Positions 56,385-64,000 of a stretch of DNA of 64,000 bases are shown in pieces. A model generated the notes under the pieces. It had not been told where the DNA came from. It was given only the letters and a program-made list of their open reading frames with translations, and made no database searches. Numbering within the stretch: the first letter of the stretch is position 1; each line of letters starts with the position of its first letter. A program made the translations under genes and the position numbers. The stretch is from UBA7396 sp964527685 (lineage in GTDB: Bacteria > Patescibacteriota > Gracilibacteria > BD1-5 > UBA6164), in contig CAZGOC010000003.1 in assembly GCA_964527685.1 (NCBI GenBank), positions 40,831 to 104,830 of the forward strand, read 5' to 3'.

Positions 56385-58565
56385 ATGTTTAAACTAAAAT
56401 CAAAATATTCTCCAACTTGAGACCAACCAAAAGCAATAGAGTCAATTACAAATTATCTAAATAATAAAAATAAATTTCAAACTTTGTGGTGAGTAACTTG
56501 AAGTTGAAAGACTTTTGTAATGGCAAATATTATAGAAAAAATTAAAAAACCAACTTTAATTATAGCTCATAATAAGACTTTAGCAGCTCAACTTGCTTTA
56601 GAATTTAAAGATTTTTTTCCAGAAAGTGCAGTTCATTATTTTGTTTCTTATTATGACTATTATCAACCAGAAGCATATGCTGTAAAAACAGATACTTATA
56701 TAGAAAAAGAAGCTACTATCAATGAAGAAATTGACAGGCTTCGTCATGCAGCAACTCAAGATTTAATAAAAAGAAAAGATGTAATAATAGTTGCTTCTGT
56801 TTCTTGTATTTACTGAGTTTGAGATATTAGAGCTTATCAAGATGCTATTTTTAAGTTAAAAGTTTGAGAAATTTATAGTATAGAAGTTTTAATTAAAACT
56901 CTTATTTTGCTTCAATATAAAAGAGCTTGACAAGATTTTAAACCTTGAATGTTTCAAGTTATGTGAGATTTACTTGAGATATTTTCATCAAGTCAAGAAA
57001 GTGTTTATTCTATTGAATTTTTTTGAGATGAAATTGATAGAATTACAAGAAGAAATTATCTAACTTGAGAAGTTTATGAAATACTACAAGAAGTTGATAT
57101 ATTTCCAGCAAAACACACTGTAACTACAAAAGAACAAATAAATAAAATAATTCCTTTAATAAAAAGTGAATTAGAAGAAAGATTAGAGTATTTTAAAGAA
57201 ATTTGAGATGTTTTAAAATATGAAAGACTTAAAACAAAAGTAGAGTATGATATAGAAATGATGCGAGAGGTTTGATATGTAAACTGAATTGAAAATTATT
57301 CAAAATACTTAGATGGTAGAAACTCTTGAGAACCTCCTTATACATTAATTGATTATTTTGGAGATGATTTTTTGTGTTTTGTTGATGAATCACATATGAC
57401 AATTTCTCAAATATGATGAATGTATGCTTGAGATAGAGCAAGAAAAGAAAATTTAGTAAATCATTGATTTAGGCTTCCTTCAGCTTTAGATCATAGACCT
57501 TTAAGATTTGAAGAATTTGAAAATAAAATTCCCCAAATGGTGCTTGTTTCAGCAACTCCAGGAAGTTATGATATAGAGCATTCTTCAAAAAATCCAGATA
57601 AATTTTTTGATTTTAATCCAATAATTGATTGAGCATGGAGAGATAGTGAAGAAAATAGAATTGTTCCTCTTGTAATTCGTCCAACTTGATTACTTGATCC
57701 ACTTATAGAGCTTAGAACAATGAATTTTATGGTTGATGATGTTTTAAAAAATATAAATGAATGTGTAGAAAATAATGAAAAAATGCTTATTACAACTTTA
57801 ACAAAAAGATCAAGTGAAGAATTAACTGATTATTTACTTGAAAATTGAATAAAAGTAAGGTATTTACATAGTGAAATTGAAACTCTTGATAGAATTGATA
57901 TTTTAAGAGATTTAAGACTTTGAAAAATAGATGTAATAGTTTGAGTAAATTTGCTTAGAGAATGACTTGATTTGCCAGAAGTTACAAAAATTGCTATTTT
58001 AGATGCTGATAAACAATGATTTTTAAGAAGTACTTCTGCTTTAATCCAAATTATTTGAAGAGCTGCTAGAAATAGCAAATGAAAAGTTTATATGTATAGT
58101 GAGGAAGTAAAAAGTTATAAATGAGAAAAACTGACTTTTTTAAAAGAAAGTAATGAATTTATTTTAGAAAATAAAGAAAAATTAACTCCTAAAGATTATT
58201 TACTTACTGAAAATTGAGATAAAATACCACTTTTTAAATTTGATGAATGAAAATACTTTACTCAAGATAAAATATTTGTATCAAATGCTATGAAAACTTC
58301 TATCAATTTAACAAATTATAGAAGAAATTTACAAAATAATTATAATTTAAAGCACAATATAACTCCAACAACTGTTTATAGTGAGATAAAAGAAATTTGA
58401 ATTAAAACAAAAAATAAAGATTATGCTTTGATTTCAGAAAAAGATTTAGAAAAAGAATTAAAAAAACTAGAGTTTGAGATGTGAGTTGCTGCTGCAAATC
58501 AAGAATATGAACTTGCTGCTGATTTAAGAGATATGATTATTGAATTAAAAAGAGGGAGGAAATAA
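56385..58565 (+). CDS. uvrB: Excinuclease ABC subunit B
   Basis: 726 residues, slightly longer than the usual ~670. Seen: helicase motif I GVTGSGKT (about 40-47), TLAAQLALEFK, the beta-hairpin YYDYYQPEAY that separates DNA strands, DESHMTISQIGGMY, motif VI QIIGRAARN, and a C-terminal UvrC-binding UVR motif (LEFEMGVAAANQEYELAADLRD). Nucleotide excision repair helicase. ATG at 56385. Confidence 0.96.
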
Positions 58566-58581
58566 GAAAATATAAAAACAA

Positions 58582-59682
58582 TTATTTTACTTTTAAATAA
58601 TCTCAAACAAATATTTGCAATATTGCTACAAATGGAACAGCTATTATTATTCAAAATAATCATAAAGTAGTTCATCAAATCATCATTCATATTAACACTA
58701 AAAATGGAGATAACGAAAGAGTTTTTCACATTATAAAAGGAACTAATATATTATTTTCAAGTTGTTGAATTATAAAATATAATATTAAAACAATTATAAC
58801 TGCTTTTGTAGAAATTCATAAAGCTATTGCAATAGCTGGAAAAAGAGCAATTATTGGTCAAACATATGGGACAAATTCCATCATTCAAGCTATTAAAGCT
58901 AAAGTAAATATATGATCTATATGTACTCAAAATAGTTTTATAAATAAAAGTCAAAATAAAGTGATAAAAAATATTGAAATTCATAATATCAATTGACTCT
59001 TTAGCCAACTATGAAGACTATTTATTATTTTTTCTTCTCTTGATTTTAAATATTTAGAGATATTGTTTGGGATTATTTCATAAAAAAAACTTTTAATTTC
59101 TTTTCTTTCAAGTCAAATAAAAAATGTAAATATAAATATTAAAACAGTATTAAATAAAGCACTTGTTATAGAAAATATTATTCAACTTCCATTTGTTAAA
59201 AATATTTTTAAATAATTAGTTATAAAAGATGTGATTTCTCAGATATTTGATTGTATATAATTAAATATTTGATTTATATCTAAATTTTTAATTATATTTT
59301 CTAAAAATATTGGTAAATTAAATCAATCAACTCATTTTAAATTATAAATATTTATAATTTCTCAAATATTTGAATCTAAGAAATTTAAAAATAATATAGT
59401 TTGATTTATAAAAATTGGGATAATTGAAAAAAATGTTATTAAACTAAATATAAAAATAATTATAAATATCAAAATCATTCAAACTCAATCTCAAATTTTT
59501 AATTTATTAAAACCATTTAAAAAAGGAGCAAATAACATATTTAAAAATACTCATATAAAAAATATAACTAAAATATCAATTATATTGTATAAAAAAAATA
59601 ATAAACTTATAAATAAAAATATTATACTTAATTTAATTATAAATTCTTTATAGTTTGAAGAGAGTTCTTTTATTTTTATCAT
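58582..59682 (-). CDS. AI-2E family transporter (PerM-like permease)
   Basis: 366 residues with about eight membrane helices. An internal loop carries EKIINSLHSGLKSQL; the C-terminal half has PYVGPIIALFPA, LENNILVPFIMGKTL and IIIAVPFVAILQIFVGDYL, characteristic of the AI-2E/PerM family. Members export signals or act as Na+/H+ antiporters; the substrate here is unknown. The start ATG is at 59680-59682. It converges with uvrB, 16 bases apart. Confidence 0.85.
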
Positions 59683-59853
59683 AAATAATTATTAATAAAT
59701 ATTTTACTTTTAATATATAAAAAAAAATAATTTATTCAAGAATATTTAATTATATATTAAGCATTAATTTTATAAAAAGTAAAGCTTAATATATTTGTAA
59801 TAATAAATATTTTGATATATATTATTATCTTAATATTTAATTTGTTTAAAATT

Positions 59854-60468
59854 ATGTGAGATAAATTAAAAAAATATGAAGCAAATATAGATAATTTAGA
59901 GAATTTAGATTTAAAAATAAACTCTTTAATTAAAGATATTGAAAATAAATATACTTTTTCTAAAGATACTTTAAAAAATTTACTTGAATTTAAAAAGTCA
60001 AAACAAATTTCAAATATTTCAATTGAAAGTGTAGATTATAGGGAAGCATTGATAGATGAAATAAAAAGTTTAAATAATTCTTGAAAAATACAAAACTCTT
60101 TAAAAGAAACATTTAAAGAAGATGAATTAAAAGCTTTAGCAGAAAAAATAATTACAATAAATAAATTAAAAACTCAAACTCAAAATGAAATATTAACTTT
60201 AAGAAGTGATTTAAATAAATGAGTTTATGATGATGTTTTTAAAACAAAATGATTTTTACTTCCTTGGTCAAATAATATTTTAGATAAAATAAATAATCCA
60301 AAATGAGCTTTAGATCAAACTGTATGACTTTGAGTTTGACTAACAGAATCATTTGCAGTTGTTTGAAAATTTTCTTATGAAATAATTATCTCTATATTAA
60401 AATCTCCTCTTGATTTAATTAAATTATTAAAAAAAGATGTGAGTTATGAAACTAATATAAAATTGTAA
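59854..60468 (+). CDS. Unknown helical protein, 204 residues
   Basis: Starts ATG-TGA (Met-Gly). Residues 1-130 are a charged coiled coil (KLKKYEANIDNLENLD and following). The C-terminal 60 residues are more hydrophobic (GVGLTESFAVVGKFSYEIIISIL) and may associate with a membrane. No family is recognised. It precedes the TraB-like gene and is followed by a strong terminator. Confidence 0.5.
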
Positions 60469-60474
60469 AAAATT

Positions 60475-60516
60475 AAAAAATAAATAATATAACTTTAATG
60501 TTATATTATTTATTTT
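60475..60516 (+). terminator. Terminator after the 204-residue gene
   Basis: An 18-bp stem (aaaaataaataatataac and its complement) with loop tttaat and T-rich tail. Confidence 0.75.
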
Positions 60517-60526
60517 TTAAAAAAAG

Positions 60527-61555
60527 ATGAGCAAAAGACAAATTTTTACATTATTTTTTTTAATACTTATTTTATCTTGATATTTTTATATTTCTTGAAT
60601 AACTTGAGTTGTTTGATTTAGTTTAACATTATTTATTTATTCAATATTTTTGTATTTTTTTTACTATATTTTTTCAAAATTTAAAGATAAGAATTATACA
60701 TTTTTTAGTTATCAAAACTATAATGTATTTTTAAATTATTTTTTAAATAGGGTAGTATTATTAATTGTTACTTTATTTGTTATAATTGGATGATTTGCTT
60801 ATTATGAAAATGATATTTCTCCTGCAAGTATACCAGTTTATCAAATTACAAATTGAAATAAAATAGTTATTTTTCATTGAATGAGCCATATTTGAACTCC
60901 AAATTTTTATAATAAAGTTAAAGAAAATATTATAAAATATAAAAAACTTTGATATACACTTTATTTTGAGTGAGTAAGGCCTTGAAGTGAAGAAAATCAT
61001 AAAGATTTTGATAAAGCTTTATGAGTAAAATTTGATGAAAAAACTTATGATAGTTTTTCAAAACTTTATTGACTTGTAAATCAAGATAATTCTATATTTT
61101 TAAATTTAGTAAATAATAAAGATATAAATGTAGATGTTTCTATGGATGATATTATGAAAAATTATAATAATTTAAAACAAGTTTCTAATCTTCAAAATAG
61201 ACAATATGCTATGCCGATTGATATAAATGATGTAGTTGTAAAAGAATTATCTAAACTAAATACGAAAGAATTAGAATTATTTAGATATGTTAATAGGTCA
61301 TTTATTAATTTTATTTTAAAAAGTGAAGAAATACAATCAACCATTCAAAATAATTTTTCAAATAAAGAATTATTTAGTGTTATACTTGATGAAAGAAATA
61401 AAGTTATTGCAGATAAAATAATTCATAGTGAAGATAAAGAAATTATAGCAACTTATTGATTATTACACTTTAAATGAATTTTTGAACTACTTAAGAAAAA
61501 TGATATAAATTGGAGAATAGAAAAAATAGATTATTTATATCCTTTGAAATATTAA
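60527..61555 (+). CDS. TraB/PrgY-like membrane protein
   Basis: 342 residues. Three membrane segments lie in the first 95 residues. The soluble part begins FHGMSHIGTPNFYNKV, the GxxHxG-type motif of the TraB/TIKI fold, followed by LYFEGVRPGS. Later, LDERNKVIADKI and ATYGLLHFKGIFELLKK repeat the pattern (Arg in DERN, His in GLLH). The fold is related to the TIKI metalloproteases and the pheromone-shutdown protein TraB; the substrate is unknown. ATG at 60527. Confidence 0.65.
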
Positions 61556-61723
61556 TTTTTTCACAAAAATTTAATAACTTTGCTTTAATCTAGCAAAAAG
61601 TTCTGGATTTTTGATGTAAAACTAAGTAAAATATGAATGTTACTTAAAGAAAGAATAAGTATAAAACAAATGATACTGTTTCAAAAAATGTTTGGAATTT
61701 TTTGTACAAGCTCTTTCACCTTT

Positions 61724-62683
61724 TTATATTGTTTCAACATATATTTTATCTCTTTGTTCTTTATCTACAAATAATTTTTTTATAACTCAAGATAGAGAAT
61801 TTGCTATTGATGAAAATGATTTTTTATCACTTTCATTAAATAAATTATTTTTTCTTACAAGTATTAAGTATCAAAATATTTCATTTCAAATAGAAAGCTT
61901 ATTTACTATTATTTTATCTTTTTGATCTACATTGCATTCTAAAAATAATTCATCTAAATTTAAAAAATATCAAGCTCTTTCAAATACTTTTTCTTGCATC
62001 TTATTTGCCTCTCTACTGTCATATCTTAGAGTTAAAAAACTCTCCATTACTTGGTGTTTTTCAAAATATAAAATATATTCTACATTTAATATATCTTTTA
62101 TTTTATCAATTAGTCAAAAAACATTTTTTAAATTAATTACTTTTAATGAATTTATATATTTTTCAATTTCATAATTATTTGTAATTATTTTGTTTGATTC
62201 AAGTAGTCTTTGGTTTGTTGTGATAATAATATGTTTTAATAGAGAATATCATGTAATAGGATTTTTTTCTATAAATTTTTGTAGTCAATTTTTTCAATCA
62301 ATAAATAGTAAAGTGCTATCTTCAAGTGCTTTTACCATTACTTCTTTTTTTAAATCACTTGCATCTATAGATCATTCACCAAAAAAATCTCAAGTTTTTA
62401 AAGTAGCAAGTTGTTTTGTTTCTTTAGTATTAGCAAGACTTTTTTCAATAGATAAAAGTCATTTTTTTACTATATATAAATTATTATCAATACCTCATTC
62501 TTTAAATAACAAACTTCATTTTTGTAATTCTTTTTTTTCAAAGAAATCTGATTTTTCAAAGAAATCTAAATATTTAGTTAATCATTCATTTGAAAAGTTA
62601 TTTATATCAATATTTGATGTTTGTTTTTTTATATTTGATAATATAGGAGAATTGAATTCAATATTTTTAATATTTTTTTCCAT
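61724..62683 (-). CDS. Cyclic-nucleotide-binding (CNB) protein with a GAF-like C-terminal domain
   Basis: 319 residues. The CNB domain covers about 45-155 (LLFKEGGIDNNLYIVKKGLLSIEK and GDFFGEGSIDASDLKKEV); the phosphate-binding cassette reads GEGS in place of GE(M/L)(A/S). The C-terminal region (about 190-319) looks like a degenerate GAF domain. No DNA-binding domain is seen. It is next to pilT on the same strand, 17 bases apart; a link to pilus control is inference. Confidence 0.65.
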
Positions 62684-62699
62684 ATTTTAAAATTATTAA

Positions 62700-63800
62700 T
62701 TATTCAGATATTAACATTTCAACTCAGTCTTTATCTCTAGCATAAGATAATAGTGTATCTTTTGAGATAATATTTTTATTATATAAAAATACTAAATATT
62801 TATCCATTAAAATCATTCAATTTTTTGCTGAAACTTCAATTATTGAGTATATTAAATGAGTCTTTCAAGTAATAATTAAGTTTTTTATAGCATCATTGTT
62901 TAATAATATTTCTCTTGAAGGAATTCTTCAAGTTCAATCTATTTTTGGCAATAATCTTTGAGTCATAATTCAAAGTAAATTCATTGAAAGTTGCATACGA
63001 ATTTGTTCTTGTTGTCATGATGGAAAAACATCAATTATTCTATCAATTGCTGAAACAGTATCATTTGTATGTAGAGTTGATAAAACAAGGTGTCATGTTT
63101 CTGCTAAAGTTAAAACAGCTTTTATAGTTTCTGGGTCTCTCATTTCTCAAACCATTATGATATCAGGGTCTTCTCTTAAAGATGCTTTAATTGCTTGAGG
63201 AAATCATAAAGTATGGTTTCATAATTCTCTTTGGTTTATCAAGCTTTGTTTTGATTCAAAAACAAATTCTACAGGGTCTTCTATAGTAATTATATGTTTT
63301 TTAAAATTATTGTTTATATAGTCTATCATTGAAGCTAGATTTGTTGATTTTCATGATCAAGTTGGTCAAGTCATTAAAATTAATCATTTTGATTTACTAC
63401 ATAAATTTTTTATTGTATCTCATAAATTTAACTCTTCTAAAGTAGGAATTATTTTTGGAATAGTTCTTAAAGCTACATTAAATCAATTAAAATCCATATA
63501 ACAATTTACTCTATATTTATCTTTATCTAAAAATTGGTATGAAGAATCAAGCTCTAGATTTTCCATAAATTTATCCATTCAATTATATCAAACAATCTCT
63601 ATAATGATGTTTTTCATTATTTCTTTTGTAAGAATTGGTGAGTCTATTTCATTTTCTCAAATAACTATTTTTTCAAGTTTTACTATTTCTCAATTATGAT
63701 TTCTTACCATTGGTTGTAATCAAGAATTTAGATGTAAATCAGGGTATTTTTCTTTTTGAGTTGTTTGTAATATAGCAAAAAGTAAATCTTTAATAATCAT
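62700..63800 (-). CDS. pilT: Type IV pilus retraction ATPase PilT
   Basis: 366 residues. Walker A is GPTGSGKST at 145-153. The Asp box is IEDPVEFVF, Walker B is PDIIMVGEMRD, and the His box is AETGHLVLSTLHTNDT. The C-terminal AIRNLI-type motif reads AIKNLIITGK. Powers pilus retraction, used for twitching and DNA uptake. It is the retraction partner of the pili coded at 25820-28371 and 52905. Confidence 0.95.
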
Positions 63801-63923
63801 ATTTTTGTATAAGTAATATTGGTATTATAATAACATATTTTTTAAAAAATTACAAAAATATATAATAAATTTGAATTTAAAAAACTTTTTTATATAATCT
63901 AAAAGCTTTAAAAATACTACTTT

Positions 63924-63997
63924 GGTGTCATGGCAGAGTGGTTATGCAGGGGTCTGCAACACCCCGTATATGGGTTCAATTCCCATTGACACCTCCA
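63924..63997 (+). tRNA. tRNA-Cys (anticodon GCA)
   Basis: 74 nt with encoded CCA. The acceptor ggtgtca pairs with tgacacc, the discriminator is U73 (the identity base for CysRS), the anticodon stem is ggggt / acccc with loop ctgcaac, and the T-arm is atggg-ttcaatt-cccat. It ends 3 bases before the window edge. Confidence 0.95.
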
Positions 63998-64000
63998 AAA

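Noticed and set aside
61556..61723. Small gene between the TraB-like gene and the CNB gene
   Set aside because: No frame of useful length with a start codon on either strand; treated as spacer.
62190..62690. 166-residue open frame on the + strand
   Set aside because: It is the complement of the CNB-domain gene; its hydrophobic composition is a by-product of the opposite strand.
1..64000. CRISPR array, rRNA genes, insertion sequences, replication origin
   Set aside because: I found no regularly spaced repeats, no rRNA-like GC-rich block, no transposase gene and no cluster of DnaA boxes.

Overview
The window comes from a very AT-rich bacterium that reads UGA as glycine (translation table 25). 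This is the code of the candidate phyla Gracilibacteria (BD1-5) and Absconditabacteria (SR1); the sequence alone does not decide between them. In-frame TGA fills invariant glycine positions throughout, for example the P-loop of IF2 (GHVDHGKT), SGGVDS of MnmA, the -1 glycine of every prepilin and GPGFG of RsmA. Read with the standard code almost every gene falls apart; read with TGA=Gly about 52 intact coding genes appear, ending in TAA or TAG. Strong Shine-Dalgarno sequences are rare, genes are tightly packed, and several convergent pairs share one hairpin terminator that also holds a stop codon.

Layout. 1-1.8 kb: 3' end of a DNA adenine methylase, a probable PD-(D/E)xK restriction enzyme and 3-methyladenine DNA glycosylase. 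1.9-9.5 kb: Der GTPase, a receiver-domain protein, a CBS-containing IMP dehydrogenase/GMP reductase homologue, a small secreted repeat protein, LexA, a membrane-anchored coiled-coil protein, RlmN and an HxlR regulator. 9.5-13.5 kb: four unknown genes and a decayed partial copy of one of them. 13.6-16.7 kb: paired EAL and GGDEF proteins sharing a paralogous PAS-like sensor. 16.8-24.9 kb: malic enzyme, tRNA-Lys, an RsmB-type rRNA methylase, an MscS-like channel, DAHP synthase behind a leader peptide, endonuclease III, two small proteins, an HtrA protease and RsmG. 25.8-28.4 kb: a four-gene prepilin operon. 28.5-32.4 kb: HU, ribosome recycling factor and a 979-residue EAL protein. 32.5-45.1 kb: ArgS, a GC-rich structured RNA, a Trm9-like methylase, an HI0933-type flavoprotein, a UPF0489 protein, PheT, a surface protein, a flavin reductase, MnmA, IF2 and a cNMP-binding protein. 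45.2-52.8 kb: a carbonic-anhydrase-like protein divergent from a SulP transporter, DnaG, thymidylate kinase, RsmA and a SpoIIE-type phosphatase. 52.9-64 kb: a large pilin-adhesin, CysS, UvrB, an AI-2E family permease, a TraB-like protein, a cNMP-binding protein, PilT and tRNA-Cys.

Themes. Translation and RNA modification (two aminoacyl-tRNA synthetases plus PheT, IF2, RRF, five RNA modification enzymes), DNA repair (LexA, UvrB, Nth, AAG), type IV pili, and second-messenger signalling (two EAL proteins, one GGDEF protein, two cNMP-binding proteins, a receiver and a PP2C-type phosphatase). The last two may be linked, with surface motility or attachment controlled by cyclic nucleotides; that link is inference.

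The most striking find is a complete phenylalanine transcription attenuator in front of the DAHP synthase gene: a consensus promoter, a 21-codon leader peptide with six consecutive Phe codons preceded by Tyr, and mutually exclusive antiterminator and terminator hairpins. The second is a compact GC-rich structured RNA next to argS that matches no class I can name.
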